DNA from: Pseudomonas putida
GTDB taxonomy: Bacteria > Pseudomonadota > Gammaproteobacteria > Pseudomonadales > Pseudomonadaceae
Direction of reading: 5' to 3'
Assembly: GCA_041879295.1 (NCBI GenBank)
Contig: CP047152.1
Coordinates: 687,501 to 751,500, forward strand
Length of the DNA: 64,000 nucleotides
The position numbers and the translations under genes are program-made. Shown in pieces: positions 1 through 11,222 of the stretch. Under the pieces are notes generated by a model that worked only from the letters and a program-made list of their open reading frames with translations, searched no databases and was not told the origin of the DNA. The first letter of the stretch is position 1; each line of letters opens with the position of its first letter.

Positions 1-507
<507 letters not shown>

Positions 508-639
508 TATAACACCCAAGCAATTTGCTGACGCAGATTGTGGTGGTGAAGACGAAAGACCCGAAAATTCGTAAGACCACAAATATCGCATATCCGGATT
601 CGCTGGGCTGTCCATCTGGACATTCTGGCTACAGAATTT

Positions 640-755
640 CTTGACGACCATAGAGCATTGGAACCACCTGATCCCATCCCGAACTCAGTAGTGAAACGAT
701 GCATCGCCGATGGTAGTGTGGGGTTTCCCCATGTGAGAGTAGGTCATCGTCAAGA
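640..755 (+). rRNA. 5S ribosomal RNA
   Basis: A gamma-proteobacterial 5S gene. Its terminal stem pairs TTGACGA at the start with TCGTCAA at the end, and the internal CCCATCCCGAACTCAG block is the universal loop B/C region. It follows the 23S gene after a spacer of about 130 bp (508-639) in which no tRNA is visible. Ends are set by the terminal stem and are approximate to two or three bases. Confidence 0.95.
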
Positions 756-766
756 TTCATTTCGCA

Positions 767-799
767 AAACCCCTATCTGCGCATGCAGGTAGGGGTTTT
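767..799 (+). terminator. rRNA operon terminator
   Basis: An A-rich stem AAAACCCCTA pairs with TAGGGGTTTT across a short loop. The T-run and its position 12 bases after the 5S gene fit the factor-independent terminator of the rrn operon. Confidence 0.9.
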
Positions 800-876
800 G
801 TCTTTGTGGGCAAAAAAGCCAGGGCTTGTTTGAATCACTGTGGGCATGCCGTGAAGCAGGCAACTCGGTGGAGGAC

Positions 877-917
877 ACCGGCTTCGCCGGTGATCGCGGG
901 TAAACCCGCTCCTACAG
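877..917 (+). repeat. REP element (P. putida type)
   Basis: Contains CCGGCTTCGCCGG followed by CGCGGGTAAACCCG and CTCCTACAG, the arrangement of the abundant 35 bp palindromic repeat of P. putida genomes. It lies alone in the spacer between the rrn operon and the first pqiA-like gene. Confidence 0.8.
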
Positions 918-1026
918 AGAATGGTGCAGCGGCAGGCAGGGGCGTATACCCTCCAGGCCAACGTCGCCTCCCACAATTCGAGCCAGAACACTAGAATAGC
1001 CCCACGCACCTATTCAGAAGCGCTAT

Positions 1027-1686
1027 ATGTCCAATTCTGTCGAACCTGAAACCCTGGCACAGTTGCCGTTGGACGAGCTTGTCGCCTGCCATGAATGCGA
1101 CCTGCTGCTACGCAAGCCCGTGCTGCAGCATGATGAAAAAGCCCAATGCCCGCGCTGCGGCTACGAGCTCTATGCCCACCGGCACAATGTGGTCAATCGC
1201 AGCCTGGCCTTGGTGCTGGCGGCCCTTTTGCTGTTCGTGCCGGCCAATTTCCTGCCGATCATGCAGTTGCACCTGCTTGGTCAGACTTCAGACGATACGG
1301 TCTGGAGTGGCGTGCTAGGCCTGTACAACTCGGGAATGCGCGGTGTTGCCGTGGTGGTCTTGCTCTGTAGCATGGTCATTCCACTGGCGAAACTGCTCTG
1401 TCAGCTGGTCGTCCTGTTGAGCATCCGCCTGAACTTCGGGCGTGACTACGGCCTGGTCTTCTACCGTATCTATCACCACCTACGTGACTGGGGCATGCTC
1501 GAGGTCTATTTCATGGGGGTGCTGGTGGCCATCGTAAAGCTGGTGGATCTGGCCGAGCTGACCGTGGGCCTTGGGCTGTTCTGTTTCATCAGTCTGTTAT
1601 TGATCCAGGTATGGCTCGAGGTGGTGATGTCGCCCCACCAGATCTGGAGTGCGTTATCGGGGGAGGACCTGCATGCGGGCGATTGA
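1027..1686 (+). CDS. PqiA/LetA-type membrane protein, first of two
   Basis: Inner-membrane protein of the paraquat-inducible protein A family (219 aa), partner of a periplasm-spanning MCE protein in lipid transport between the membranes. The N-terminus has two CxxC pairs (CHECD near residue 22 and CPRCG near 41), a zinc-ribbon-like module, followed by four hydrophobic segments. E. coli PqiA and LetA carry two such modules in one polypeptide; here they are encoded by two adjacent genes. The second gene starts 14 bases before this stop, so the two are translationally coupled and followed by the MCE gene at 2280. Start ATG at 1027 is preceded by a weak AGAAG. Confidence 0.88.
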   Translation: MSNSVEPETLAQLPLDELVACHECDLLLRKPVLQHDEKAQCPRCGYELYAHRHNVVNRSLALVLAALLLFVPANFLPIMQLHLLGQTSDDTVWSGVLGLYNSGMRGVAVVVLLCSMVIPLAKLLCQLVVLLSIRLNFGRDYGLVFYRIYHHLRDWGMLEVYFMGVLVAIVKLVDLAELTVGLGLFCFISLLLIQVWLEVVMSPHQIWSALSGEDLHAGD

Positions 1687-2296
1687 CGCAGGCATTCTTG
1701 TCTGCAATGAGTGTCACGAACTGAACAGGCAAGAGGCTGACAGTACTTCGCAAACCTGCACACGCTGCGGCGCTATCGTGCATGCACGCCGGCCGAACAG
1801 TATCGTGCGTACCTGGGCGTTGCTGATTGCGGCGTCGATCCTCTACATCCCAGCCAACATATTGCCGATCATGACCGTGAGTACCCTCGGTCAGGGCAGC
1901 CCGGACACCATCATGTCCGGGGTCATCACCCTGCTCAAACACGGCATGGTGCCCATTGCGGCTGTAGTGTTCATTGCCAGTATCCTTGTCCCCACGTTCA
2001 AGCTGGTGGGCATCGGCTTGCTGTTGTATTCCGTTCAGCGGCGGCAACCGCTTTCAGCCCGGCAGCGGATACTGATGTACCGCTTCATCGAATTCATTGG
2101 GCGCTGGTCCATGCTGGATATCTTCGTCATTGCCATCTTGGTGGCAGTGGTGAATTTTGGCCGAATAGCCAGTGTCGAAGCCAACCTGGGCGCTGTCGCC
2201 TTCGCAACTGTGGTGATCCTGACAATGCTTGCCGCTTTAACTTTCGATCCCCGACTGATTTGGGATAACACGGAGTCGGATGACGACCATGAGTGA
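1673..2296 (+). CDS. PqiA/LetA-type membrane protein, second of two
   Basis: Second PqiA-family protein (207 aa) of the operon. It has CNECH and CTRCG zinc-ribbon pairs in the first 45 residues and then four hydrophobic segments; a conserved ANxLPIM motif after the first segment is shared with the upstream paralogue. The ATG at 1673 was chosen over a GTG at 1649 because GGGGAGGACC sits just upstream. It overlaps the previous gene by 14 bases and the following MCE gene by 17. The pair together corresponds to one full-length LetA or PqiA. Function in lipid trafficking is inferred from family and operon context. Confidence 0.88.
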   Translation: MRAIDAGILVCNECHELNRQEADSTSQTCTRCGAIVHARRPNSIVRTWALLIAASILYIPANILPIMTVSTLGQGSPDTIMSGVITLLKHGMVPIAAVVFIASILVPTFKLVGIGLLLYSVQRRQPLSARQRILMYRFIEFIGRWSMLDIFVIAILVAVVNFGRIASVEANLGAVAFATVVILTMLAALTFDPRLIWDNTESDDDHE

Positions 2297-4589
2297 CCTG
2301 CCAACGGCTAAAACCCGCCCAGCCTCGAACTGGTCGGCCATCTGGATCCTGCCTTTGATTGCGCTGATGATCGGTGGCTGGCTCGCGTGGCAGGCCTACC
2401 GCGACGCTGGCGTGGAAATTGAAGTCCGCTTCGAGTCGGGAGAGGGTATCGTCGCCAACAAGACCGAGGTCATCTACAAGGGCATGCCGGTTGGCAAGGT
2501 GAAAAGCCTGGTGCTCGACGCCAAGGGCGACACGCAGGGGGTGATCGCTACCATCGAGATGAACAAGGCCGCCGAGCCCCATCTGAACAAAGGCACGCGT
2601 TTCTGGCTGGTGAAGCCGAGCGTCAGCCTGGCCGGTATATCCGGCCTTGAAACACTGGTGTCGGGTAACTACATCGCTGTTAGCCCGGGGGAGGGGGAAC
2701 GTACCAAACGCTTTGTGGCATTGAAGGTGGCACCACCGCTCTCGGACTCTGAGCCAGGCCTGCACCTGACCCTGAAGGCCGACAGGCTGGGCTCGCTCAA
2801 CCGTGACAGCCCGGTGTTCTACAAGCAGATTCAGGTTGGCCGGGTGAAAAGCTACCGCCTGTCCGAGGACCAGAGCACAGTAGAGGTAAAAGTCTTCATC
2901 GAGCCGGCTTACGCCAGCCTGGTGCGCAAGCACACACGTTTCTGGAACGCCAGCGGTGTCAGCATCGATGCTTCGCTTTCGGGTGTGAAGGTGCGCAGTG
3001 AGTCGTTGTCGAGCATTGTGGCGGGTGGTATCGCTTTCGCCACGCCGGAGTACCGCAAGGACAGCCCGCCCACCGATCCGAGCCTGCCGTTCCGCCTGTA
3101 CGAGGACTTCGATGCCGCCCAGGCGGGTATCCGGGTAAAAGTGAAGCTGAGCGATTATGAAGGCCTGCAGGCGGGTCGCACGCCGGTCATGTACAAGGGC
3201 ATCCAGGTGGGCTCGCTGAAAGCCCTGAAGATGGAAGACAACCTGGCCAGCGCTTCGGCCGAGCTGACACTCGACCCACTGACCGAGGACTACCTGGTAG
3301 ACGGGACCCAGTTCTGGGTAGTCAAGCCGTCGATTTCCCTGGCGGGAATCACTGGCCTGGAAGCGCTGGTCAAAGGTAACTACATCGCCATTCGTCCCGG
3401 TGAGAAGGGCGCACGGCCAGAGCGTGAGTTCGAGGCGCGTGCCAAGGCGCCGCCACTCGACCTCAAGGCGCCGGGCCTGCACATGGTGTTGTTCGCCGAC
3501 ACCTTGGGTTCGCTGGAAGTCGGCAGCCCGGTGATGTACCGCCAGGTGAAGGTGGGCAGCGTGCAGAGCTATCAGTTCGCTCGTAACAGTAATCGAATCC
3601 TGATCGGTGTGCATATCGAGAAGGAGTACGAGAAACTGGTCAATGGTTCGTCCCGCTTCTGGAATGTCAGTGGGATCACCCTGACCGGCGGCCTGTCGGG
3701 TATCAAGATCAAGAGTGAATCGCTGCAAACACTGATGGCCGGCGGTATTGCCTTCGATACGCCACGACCCGATGTACCGCTGAAGCGGCACATTCCACGC
3801 TTCCGTCTGCATGACAGTCAGGAAGCGGTAAACCGTGCGGGTACGTTGATCACCATCCGTGTAGAGCGTGCCGATGGCTTGAAACCGGGCACGGCCATCC
3901 GCTTCCGCGGCCTGGATGTGGGCAGTATCGAGAGCGTTGACCTCACCGATGACCTGCAGGCGGTACTGCTGCGGGCGCGTATTACCGAAGCGGCGGATCG
4001 TATTGCACGTGCCGGTACGCAGTTCTGGGTGGTCAAACCGGCGCTGGGCCTGGTGCGCACTGAAAACCTCGATACCCTGATTGGTGGGCAGTACCTGGAG
4101 GTGCAGCCAGCAGCCAAGGACCGTGGGCCACAGCGCGATTTCATCGCTTTGGCCGATGCCCCACAGGTCGCAGGGCCAGAGGTCGGCCTGCCATTGACGC
4201 TCAGTGCGCCACGCCGCGGCTCGATCAAGCCGGGCGTGCCGGTTACCTATCGTGAGGTCAAGGTGGGCAAGGTGACAGGCTTCGAGCTGGGCCAGAACGC
4301 TGATCGCGTGCTGATTCATATCCTCATCGAGCCGCGCTATGCCGCCTTGGTGCGCAGTGGTAGCCGCTTCTGGAACAGCAGTGGTTTCGGTTTCGACTGG
4401 GGGCTGTTCAAGGGCGCTACAGTGCGTACCGAGTCGGTGGAAACCCTGATTGATGGCGGTATCGCCTTCGCAACGCCAGATGGCGAGCAGATGGGTAACC
4501 CGGCACGGCCGCGGCAGACCTTTGCCTTGTTCGACAAGGCCGAGGATGAATGGCTGCAATGGGCGCCGAAGATTCAGATAGCCAAGTGA
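2280..4589 (+). CDS. pqiB: MCE-domain intermembrane lipid transport protein (PqiB/LetB-like)
   Basis: Periplasmic protein (769 aa) anchored by one N-terminal transmembrane helix (about residues 18-37). Six MCE (MlaD-like) repeats follow, beginning near residues 44, 160, 282, 398, 520 and 635, each with a variant of VxYKGxxVG. Such repeats stack as hexameric rings to form a tube for lipids between inner and outer membranes. E. coli PqiB has three MCE domains and LetB seven, so this protein is intermediate. It overlaps the upstream PqiA-type gene, confirming the operon. ATG at 2280 follows GGAG at 2274 closely; an in-frame ATG at 2289 is an alternative start. Confidence 0.9.
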   Translation: MTTMSDLPTAKTRPASNWSAIWILPLIALMIGGWLAWQAYRDAGVEIEVRFESGEGIVANKTEVIYKGMPVGKVKSLVLDAKGDTQGVIATIEMNKAAEPHLNKGTRFWLVKPSVSLAGISGLETLVSGNYIAVSPGEGERTKRFVALKVAPPLSDSEPGLHLTLKADRLGSLNRDSPVFYKQIQVGRVKSYRLSEDQSTVEVKVFIEPAYASLVRKHTRFWNASGVSIDASLSGVKVRSESLSSIVAGGIAFATPEYRKDSPPTDPSLPFRLYEDFDAAQAGIRVKVKLSDYEGLQAGRTPVMYKGIQVGSLKALKMEDNLASASAELTLDPLTEDYLVDGTQFWVVKPSISLAGITGLEALVKGNYIAIRPGEKGARPEREFEARAKAPPLDLKAPGLHMVLFADTLGSLEVGSPVMYRQVKVGSVQSYQFARNSNRILIGVHIEKEYEKLVNGSSRFWNVSGITLTGGLSGIKIKSESLQTLMAGGIAFDTPRPDVPLKRHIPRFRLHDSQEAVNRAGTLITIRVERADGLKPGTAIRFRGLDVGSIESVDLTDDLQAVLLRARITEAADRIARAGTQFWVVKPALGLVRTENLDTLIGGQYLEVQPAAKDRGPQRDFIALADAPQVAGPEVGLPLTLSAPRRGSIKPGVPVTYREVKVGKVTGFELGQNADRVLIHILIEPRYAALVRSGSRFWNSSGFGFDWGLFKGATVRTESVETLIDGGIAFATPDGEQMGNPARPRQTFALFDKAEDEWLQWAPKIQIAK

Positions 4590-4599
4590 TGCAAGGGTA

Positions 4600-4618
4600 G
4601 GGCCGCCTGGCGCGGCCC
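4600..4618 (+). terminator. possible terminator after the MCE operon
   Basis: GGGCCGCC and GGCGCGGCCC form a strong GC stem 11 bases after the stop codon, but no run of T follows, so factor-independent termination is uncertain. Confidence 0.35.
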
Positions 4619-4706
4619 CTGCTTTGTGGCGCTGCCCAAAGCATATCGGTCATCATGTGCAGGTTGCAGCAACGCGCATCGGTGACGGTGTATAAATCGC
4701 AGGCAA

Positions 4707-4735
4707 CAAAAAACCGACCCTAGGGTCGGTTTTTC
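4707..4735 (-). terminator. rpsT terminator
   Basis: Stem AACCGACCC/GGGTCGGTT flanked by A and T runs on both sides. It lies 15 bases beyond the rpsT stop on the minus strand and can act in both directions, which would also stop leftward and rightward read-through. Confidence 0.85.
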
Positions 4736-4749
4736 GACTAGCGCGTCGC

Positions 4750-5028
4750 TTAGGCAGCTGCAGCTTCTTTCAGCGCCTTGATGTGGCCATTCAGACGGCC
4801 TTTGTGACGAGCAGCCTTGTTCTTGTGGATGATACCCTTGTCGGCCATACGGTCGATTACAGGTACAGCCAGAACGTAAGCGGCTTGCGCTTTTTCGGCG
4901 TCTTTTGCGTCGATGGCTTTAACTACATTCTTGATGTAGGTGCGGACCATGGAACGCAGGCTGGCGTTGTGGCTGCGACGCTTCTCAGCCTGTTTTGCAC
5001 GTTTCTTGGCGGAAGGTGTGTTGGCCAC
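4750..5028 (-). CDS. rpsT: 30S ribosomal protein S20
   Basis: Small basic protein (92 aa) that binds 16S rRNA in the body of the 30S subunit. The start [13 protein letters not shown] and the Ala/Lys-rich helices are diagnostic of S20, and the length matches the family. The initiation codon is GTG (complement of 5026-5028), preceded by AGGAG. S20 genes often use a non-ATG start, and in E. coli the weak UUG start takes part in translational autoregulation; a similar role here is inference. Transcribed alone and divergently from murJ. Confidence 0.97.
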   Translation of the reverse strand: MANTPSAKKRAKQAEKRRSHNASLRSMVRTYIKNVVKAIDAKDAEKAQAAYVLAVPVIDRMADKGIIHKNKAARHKGRLNGHIKALKEAAAA

Positions 5029-5080
5029 CGTCGAGCTCCTCGAAAGACTTTAGGTAAATAGCAAACAAAATAGGCCGCGA

Positions 5081-5109
5081 ATCATGCCGATCAGTCGAGC
5101 GGATGTCAA
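5081..5109 (-). promoter_or_regulatory. rpsT promoter, sigma-70 type
   Basis: On the minus strand TTGACA (complement of 5104-5109) and CATGAT (complement of 5081-5086) are separated by exactly 17 bases and lie about 55 bases upstream of the rpsT start codon. Confidence 0.7.
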
Positions 5110-5278
5110 GGCCACCTGCAAGGTTCCGCCGAGCGGTGCGCCAACAAGCGGGAAAGATTCCTTTCTGCTGCGCGACCTGTACACTCGGGAATTTTTGGCT
5201 CCCCTGCGAAGGCGCGGGAGTATCGCACATTCGGACGCTGTCTGGCAGCGTCCTCTGTCATTGGCGTGAATCTTTTCG

Positions 5279-6817
5279 ATGAACCTGCTCAAATCCCTGG
5301 CTGCAGTAAGCTCGATCACCATGATTTCGCGGGTGCTTGGCTTTGTACGCGACACCATCCTGGCCCGTATTTTTGGTGCTGGTGTCGCTACCGACGCCTT
5401 CTTCATCGCGTTCAAGCTGCCCAACCTGTTGCGGCGCATTTTTGCCGAGGGTGCATTCTCCCAGGCCTTCGTGCCGATTCTGGCCGAGTACAAGACCCAG
5501 CAAGGCGAGGAGGCGACACGCACTTTCATCGCCTATATCAGTGGCCTTCTGACCCTGGTGCTGGCCCTGGTGACCGCCATCGGCATCCTCGCTGCACCCT
5601 GGGTGGTGTGGGCGACGGCCCCAGGTTTTGTCGACAGCACCGAAAAATACGAGCTGACCACCGCCCTGTTGCGGGTGACGTTTCCTTATATATTCCTGAT
5701 CTCGCTGTCTTCCCTGGCCGGCGCGATCCTCAATACCTGGAACCGCTTTTCGGTGCCGGCCTTCACGCCCACCCTGCTGAACGTGGCGATGATCGCCTTC
5801 GCCGTGTTGCTGACACCGTATTTCAACCCGCCAATCATGGCGTTGGCCTGGGGCGTGCTGGCGGGTGGCCTGGCGCAGTTGCTGTACCAGCTGCCAGCGC
5901 TGAAGAAGATCGGCATGCTCGTGCTGCCGCGTCTGAACCTCAAGGACGCGGGTGTGTGGCGGGTACTGAAACAGATGCTGCCGGCGATCCTGGGGGTGTC
6001 GGTGAGCCAGATCTCGCTGATCATCAACACCATTTTTGCTTCCTTCCTGGTCGCCGGCTCGGTGTCGTGGATGTACTACGCCGACCGCCTTATGGAGCTG
6101 CCTTCGGGCGTGCTGGGCGTGGCCCTGGGCACCATCCTGCTGCCGACCCTGGCCAAGACCTACGCCAACAAGGACCGCGAGGAGTACTCGCGGATTCTCG
6201 ACTGGGGCCTGCGCCTGTGCTTCCTGCTGGTGCTGCCATGCACCCTGGCTTTGGCCATTCTTGCCGAGCCGCTGACCGTCGCGCTGTTCCAATATGGCAA
6301 GTTCAGCGCGTTTGATGCGGCCATGACCCAGCGGGCGCTGATCGCCTATTCCGTGGGCTTGCTGGCAATCATTCTGGTCAAGGTACTGGCACCGGGCTTC
6401 TACGCGCAGCAGAATATCCGCACGCCGGTGAAGATTGCAGTCTTCACCCTGGTCTGCACCCAGCTGTTCAACCTTGCCCTGGTCGGCCCGCTTGCACATG
6501 CCGGCCTGGCATTGGCGATCAGCCTCGGTGCCTGCCTGAATGCCGGCCTGCTGTTCTGGAAACTGCGCAGTCAGCGGTTGTTCGAGCCTCAGCCTGGCTG
6601 GGCAGTGTTCCTGCTCAAGCTTGTGTTGGCGGTGGCGCTGATGTCGGCAGTACTGCTGGCGGGCATGCACTATATGCCGGCCTGGGAACAGGGCATCATG
6701 CTTGAGCGCTTCCTGCGGCTTGGGGCGCTGATCCTGGCGGGCGTCGTGACGTATTTTGGCTGCCTGTACCTGTGCGGCTTCCGGCCCCGGCATTTCGCTC
6801 GCAAAGCCTTGCACTGA
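5279..6817 (+). CDS. murJ: lipid II flippase MurJ
   Basis: Polytopic inner-membrane protein (512 aa) of the MviN/MurJ family of the MOP exporter superfamily. It moves lipid II across the membrane for peptidoglycan synthesis. The N-terminal [20 protein letters not shown] and the following [15 protein letters not shown] segment are highly characteristic, and about 14 hydrophobic helices are readable. The length matches the usual 510-520 aa. It is the first gene of a rightward run, 118 bases before ribF, and divergent from rpsT. No strong ribosome site is seen before the ATG at 5279. Confidence 0.96.
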   Translation: MNLLKSLAAVSSITMISRVLGFVRDTILARIFGAGVATDAFFIAFKLPNLLRRIFAEGAFSQAFVPILAEYKTQQGEEATRTFIAYISGLLTLVLALVTAIGILAAPWVVWATAPGFVDSTEKYELTTALLRVTFPYIFLISLSSLAGAILNTWNRFSVPAFTPTLLNVAMIAFAVLLTPYFNPPIMALAWGVLAGGLAQLLYQLPALKKIGMLVLPRLNLKDAGVWRVLKQMLPAILGVSVSQISLIINTIFASFLVAGSVSWMYYADRLMELPSGVLGVALGTILLPTLAKTYANKDREEYSRILDWGLRLCFLLVLPCTLALAILAEPLTVALFQYGKFSAFDAAMTQRALIAYSVGLLAIILVKVLAPGFYAQQNIRTPVKIAVFTLVCTQLFNLALVGPLAHAGLALAISLGACLNAGLLFWKLRSQRLFEPQPGWAVFLLKLVLAVALMSAVLLAGMHYMPAWEQGIMLERFLRLGALILAGVVTYFGCLYLCGFRPRHFARKALH

Positions 6818-6935
6818 GGCTTTTGGCGGGTCAGGCGTCGGTTTTTCGCATTCCACGCCGCCCTTGGGCGCTGCTGCCTGTCACCAGCGCCCGGGTGTGG
6901 TTATAATCGGCCACTTTATGAGCAAGAAGCGCGTT

Positions 6936-7886
6936 ATGCAGCTGGTTCGAGGTCTTCACAACCTGCGCCCCGAGCACCGGGGCTGTGTCGCCACCATTGG
7001 CAACTTCGACGGGGTTCACCGTGGCCACCAGGCAATCCTGGCGCGCCTGCGCGAGCGTGGTCAGGCCTTGGGCCTGCCGACCTGCGTGGTGATCTTCGAA
7101 CCGCAACCACGCGAGTACTTCGCACCTGATACCGCGCCGGCGCGCCTGGCTCGGCTGCGTGACAAGATTGAGCTGTTGGCGACCGAAGGCATCGACCGGG
7201 TGCTGTGCCTGGCCTTCAATCAGCGACTGAGCAAGCTCAGTGCCGATGCCTTCGTCAAGGCCATCCTGGTCGACGGCCTGGGCGTGCGTCACCTCGAAGT
7301 GGGCGATGACTTCCGCTTTGGCTGCGACCGCGCTGGCGACTTTGCTTTCCTGGTCGAGGCCGGCAAGGCGTACGGCTTCACCGTCGAGGCCGCCAACACG
7401 GTAATCCAGGACGGCCTGCGGGTCAGCAGCACCGAAGTGCGCAAGGCCTTGTCCGAGGGCAACTTCGAGCTGGCCGAACACCTGCTGGGCCGCCCGTACC
7501 GCATTACAGGCCGCGTGCTGCACGGCCAGAAGCTGGCCCGCCAGCTCGGCACACCTACCGCCAACATTCAGCTCAAGCGCCGCCGCGTGCCGCTGTCCGG
7601 GGTATACCTGGCCAGCATCGTGATCGACGGCAAGGCTTGGCCGGGTGTCGGCAATATCGGCGTGCGCCCCACCGTTGCCGGTGATGGGCGCCCGCACCTG
7701 GAGATTCATCTTCTGGACTTTGCCGGCGACCTTTACGGCCGGCGCCTGACGGTGGAGTTCCACCACAAGCTGCGTGAAGAGCAGCGATTCGCCTCCCTGG
7801 AGGCGCTGAAGTCGGCGATCGATGCGGATATCGCCGCCGCACGTGCACATTGGCACGCTCAACCGCTAACGAAGAGCCTGAAATGA
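6936..7886 (+). CDS. ribF: bifunctional riboflavin kinase/FAD synthetase
   Basis: Makes FMN from riboflavin and FAD from FMN. The N-terminal FMN adenylyltransferase half carries [13 protein letters not shown], the HxGH-type nucleotidyl-transferase signature, and the C-terminal kinase half carries GTPTANI and [10 protein letters not shown]. With start ATG 6936 the protein has 316 aa, normal for the family; an ATG at 6918 would add six residues (MSKKRV). The stop overlaps the ileS ATG by four bases. ribF-ileS-lspA-fkpB-ispH is a long-known gene order in gamma-proteobacteria. Confidence 0.96.
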   Translation: MQLVRGLHNLRPEHRGCVATIGNFDGVHRGHQAILARLRERGQALGLPTCVVIFEPQPREYFAPDTAPARLARLRDKIELLATEGIDRVLCLAFNQRLSKLSADAFVKAILVDGLGVRHLEVGDDFRFGCDRAGDFAFLVEAGKAYGFTVEAANTVIQDGLRVSSTEVRKALSEGNFELAEHLLGRPYRITGRVLHGQKLARQLGTPTANIQLKRRRVPLSGVYLASIVIDGKAWPGVGNIGVRPTVAGDGRPHLEIHLLDFAGDLYGRRLTVEFHHKLREEQRFASLEALKSAIDADIAAARAHWHAQPLTKSLK

Positions 7887-10714
7887 CCGACTACAAAGCC
7901 ACGCTTAACCTTCCGGACACCGCCTTCCCCATGAAGGCCGGCCTGCCTCAGCGCGAACCGCAGATCCTGCAGCGCTGGGACAGCATTGGCCTGTACCAGA
8001 AGCTGCGCGAAATTGGCAAGGATCGTCCCAAGTTCGTCCTGCACGACGGCCCGCCCTATGCCAACGGCAAGATTCACATCGGTCATGCGCTGAACAAGAT
8101 CCTCAAGGACATGATCGTCCGCTCCAAGACCCTGGCCGGCTTCGATGCGCCGTACGTGCCAGGCTGGGACTGCCACGGCCTGCCGATCGAGCACAAGGTG
8201 GAGGTTACCCACGGCAAGCACCTTTCCGCCGACCGTACCCGCGAGCTGTGCCGCGAGTACGCTGCCGAGCAGATTGAAGGGCAGAAGACCGAGTTCATTC
8301 GCCTGGGCGTGCTGGGTGACTGGGACAACCCATACAAGACCATGAACTTTGCCAACGAGGCCGGTGAAATCCGCGCCTTGGCCGAGATGGTCAAGCAAGG
8401 CTTCGTGTTCAAGGGCCTGAAGCCGGTGAACTGGTGTTTTGACTGCGGTTCGGCGCTGGCTGAAGCGGAAGTCGAGTACGCCGACAAGAAGTCGCAGACC
8501 ATCGACGTGGCCTTCCCGGTTGCCGATGAGGCCAAGCTGGCCGCCGCCTTCGGCCTGGCCTCTCTGGCCAAGCCGGCCGCCATCGTGATCTGGACCACCA
8601 CCCCGTGGACCATCCCGGCCAACCAGGCCCTGAATATCCACCCGGAATTCAAGTACGCCCTGGTCGACACCGGCGAGCGCCTGCTGGTGCTGGCTGAAGA
8701 GCTGGTCGAGTCGTGCCTGAAGCGTTACAACCTGGAAGGCTCGGTCCTTGCCACCGCCCAAGGTTCTGCGCTGGAACTGATCAACTTCCGCCATCCGTTC
8801 TACGATCGCATGTCGCCAATCTACCTGGCCGACTACGTCGAACTGGGCGCCGGTACCGGCGTGGTGCACTCCTCGCCAGCCTACGGTGAGGACGACTTCG
8901 TCACCTGCAAGCGCTACGGCATGGTCAACGACGACATCCTCACCCCGGTGCAGAGCAACGGCGTGTATGTCGAGTCGCTGCCATTCTTCGGCGGCCAGTT
9001 CATCTGGAAGGCCAACCCGGCCATCGTCGAGAAGCTGAGCGAAGTCGGTGCGCTGATGCACACCGAGACCATCAGCCACAGCTACATGCACTGCTGGCGC
9101 CACAAGACCCCGCTGATCTACCGCGCCACCGCGCAGTGGTTCGTGGGCATGGACAAGCAGCCGACCACCGGCGAGCCGCTGCGTGAGCGTGCGCTGAAAG
9201 CCATTGAAGACACCAAGTTCGTTCCGGCCTGGGGCCAGGCGCGCCTGCACGCGATGATCGCCAACCGCCCGGACTGGTGCATCTCGCGTCAGCGCAACTG
9301 GGGTGTGCCGATCCCGTTCTTCCTGCACAAGCAGACCGGCGAGCTGCATCCGCGCACTGTCGAGCTGATGGAAGAAGTGGCCAAGCGTGTCGAGCAGCAG
9401 GGCATCGAGGCCTGGTTCAAGCTGGACGCCGCCGAACTGCTGGGCGCTGAAGCCGAGCAGTACGACAAGATCGCCGACACCCTCGACGTGTGGTTCGACT
9501 CGGGCACCACCCACTGGCACGTGTTGCGTGGCTCGCACGACATTGGCCACGCCACCGGCCCGCGCGCTGACCTGTACCTTGAAGGTTCCGACCAACACCG
9601 CGGCTGGTTCCACTCGTCCTTGCTGACCGGTTGCGCCATCGACAACCACGCGCCGTACCGCGAGCTGCTGACCCACGGCTTCACCGTGGACGAGAACGGC
9701 CGCAAGATGTCCAAGTCGCTGGGCAACACCATCGAGCCGGAGAAGGTCAACAACACCCTGGGTGCCGATATCCTGCGCCTGTGGGTTTCGGCCACCGACT
9801 ATTCCGGTGAAATGGCGGTTTCCGAGCAGATCCTGCAGCGCAGTGCCGACGCCTACCGGCGTATCCGCAATACCGCCCGCTTCCTGCTGTCCAACCTGTC
9901 CGGTTTCGACCCGGCCCGCGACCTGCTGGCCTCGGAAGACATGCTGGCGCTGGACCGCTGGGCCGTTGACCGTACGCTGCTGCTGCAACGCGAGCTGGAA
10001 GAGCACTACAGCGAGTACCGTTTCTGGAACGTCTACTCCAAAGTGCACAACTTCTGCGTACAGGAACTGGGCGGCTTCTACCTCGACATCATCAAGGACC
10101 GCCAGTACACCACCGGCGCCAACAGTGTCGCCCGCCGTTCCTGCCAGACTGCGCTGTATCACATCAGCGAAGCGCTGGTGCGCTGGATCGCGCCGATCCT
10201 GGCATTCACCGCCGACGAAATCTGGCAGTACCTGCCGGGCGAGCGCAACGAGTCGGTGATGCTCAACGGCTGGTACGAAGGCCTGAGCGAGCTGCCGGAA
10301 GGTACCGAGCTGGGCCGCGCTTACTGGGACCGTGTGATGGCGGTGAAGGCATCGGTGAACAAAGAGCTGGAAAACCAGCGTACCGCCAAGGTCATTGGTG
10401 GCAACCTGCAGGCTGAAGTTACCCTGTATGCCGACGAAGGCCTGAGTGCCGACCTGGGCAAGCTGGGCGACGAGCTGCGCTTCGTGCTGATCACCTCGGC
10501 CGCCAGCGTGGTGCCGTTTGCACAGGCGCCTGCCGAAGCCGTCGCCACCGAAGTCGAAGGCCTCAAGCTGAAAGTGGTCAAGTCCGGCCACGCCAAGTGC
10601 GGCCGTTGCTGGCACTTCCGCGCCGATGTCGGCAGCCACCCGGAGCACCCGGAAATCTGCAGCCGTTGTGTCGACAACCTGAGCGGCCAGGGTGAGGTGC
10701 GCCACTATGCCTAA
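7883..10714 (+). CDS. ileS: isoleucyl-tRNA synthetase
   Basis: Class I aminoacyl-tRNA synthetase (943 aa) charging tRNA-Ile. Visible signatures are HIGH ([12 protein letters not shown] near residue 58), the CP1 editing domain, KMSKS ([13 protein letters not shown] near residue 608) and a C-terminal zinc-binding CGRCW..CSRC module. Start ATG 7883 overlaps the ribF stop as ATGA. It is the ordinary bacterial form by length and motifs. The next gene, lspA, begins eight bases before its stop. Confidence 0.97.
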   Translation: MTDYKATLNLPDTAFPMKAGLPQREPQILQRWDSIGLYQKLREIGKDRPKFVLHDGPPYANGKIHIGHALNKILKDMIVRSKTLAGFDAPYVPGWDCHGLPIEHKVEVTHGKHLSADRTRELCREYAAEQIEGQKTEFIRLGVLGDWDNPYKTMNFANEAGEIRALAEMVKQGFVFKGLKPVNWCFDCGSALAEAEVEYADKKSQTIDVAFPVADEAKLAAAFGLASLAKPAAIVIWTTTPWTIPANQALNIHPEFKYALVDTGERLLVLAEELVESCLKRYNLEGSVLATAQGSALELINFRHPFYDRMSPIYLADYVELGAGTGVVHSSPAYGEDDFVTCKRYGMVNDDILTPVQSNGVYVESLPFFGGQFIWKANPAIVEKLSEVGALMHTETISHSYMHCWRHKTPLIYRATAQWFVGMDKQPTTGEPLRERALKAIEDTKFVPAWGQARLHAMIANRPDWCISRQRNWGVPIPFFLHKQTGELHPRTVELMEEVAKRVEQQGIEAWFKLDAAELLGAEAEQYDKIADTLDVWFDSGTTHWHVLRGSHDIGHATGPRADLYLEGSDQHRGWFHSSLLTGCAIDNHAPYRELLTHGFTVDENGRKMSKSLGNTIEPEKVNNTLGADILRLWVSATDYSGEMAVSEQILQRSADAYRRIRNTARFLLSNLSGFDPARDLLASEDMLALDRWAVDRTLLLQRELEEHYSEYRFWNVYSKVHNFCVQELGGFYLDIIKDRQYTTGANSVARRSCQTALYHISEALVRWIAPILAFTADEIWQYLPGERNESVMLNGWYEGLSELPEGTELGRAYWDRVMAVKASVNKELENQRTAKVIGGNLQAEVTLYADEGLSADLGKLGDELRFVLITSAASVVPFAQAPAEAVATEVEGLKLKVVKSGHAKCGRCWHFRADVGSHPEHPEICSRCVDNLSGQGEVRHYA

Positions 10715-11222
10715 CCCTGCAGCGGGGCGCTTCGGGCGCCTTGCATGGCTGTGGCTGAGCTTGCTGGTCCTGGTCGTCGACCAGGCCACCAAGCTGTACT
10801 TCAACAACGCCCTGACCATGTACCAGCAGATCGTGGTCATTCCTGACTACTTCAGCTGGACCCTGGCCTACAACACCGGTGCCGCGTTCAGCTTCCTGGC
10901 CGATGGTGCAGGTTGGCAGCGCTGGTTGTTCGCCTTGATCGCCGTGGTGGTCAGCGCGGTGCTGGTGGTGTGGCTCAAGCGCCTGGGGCGCAACGAGACC
11001 TGGCTGGCCGTGGCGCTGGCGCTGGTGCTGGGTGGGGCGATTGGCAACCTGTACGACCGTATCGTGCTGGGCCATGTGGTCGATTTCATCCTGGTGCACT
11101 GGCAGAACCGCCATTACTTCCCGGCCTTCAACGTGGCCGACAGCGCCATCACCGTTGGTGCGGTGATGCTGGCGCTGGATATGTTCAAGAGCAAGAAGTC
11201 CGAGGATCCGGTCCATGACTGA
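10707..11222 (+). CDS. lspA: lipoprotein signal peptidase
   Basis: Inner-membrane aspartyl protease (signal peptidase II, 171 aa) that removes signal peptides from diacylglyceryl-modified prolipoproteins. Four transmembrane helices are visible. The conserved blocks [18 protein letters not shown] and FNVADSAI contain the two catalytic aspartates, in NLYDR and NVADS. The ATG at 10707 gives the normal length; an in-frame upstream start at 10692 is less likely. Overlaps ileS and fkpB. Confidence 0.96.
   Translation: MPNPAAGRFGRLAWLWLSLLVLVVDQATKLYFNNALTMYQQIVVIPDYFSWTLAYNTGAAFSFLADGAGWQRWLFALIAVVVSAVLVVWLKRLGRNETWLAVALALVLGGAIGNLYDRIVLGHVVDFILVHWQNRHYFPAFNVADSAITVGAVMLALDMFKSKKSEDPVHD

Noticed and set aside
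2127..4559. Long open frame on the minus strand opposite the MCE protein gene
   Set aside because: Antisense shadow of a high-GC gene; its translation is rich in His, Gln and Arg, has no motif, and the opposite strand encodes six clear MCE domains.
7859..10840. 993-codon open frame opposite ileS
   Set aside because: Same type of antisense shadow; ileS motifs are intact on the plus strand. Similar long shadows opposite ettA, clpB and the Lon-like gene were also dropped.
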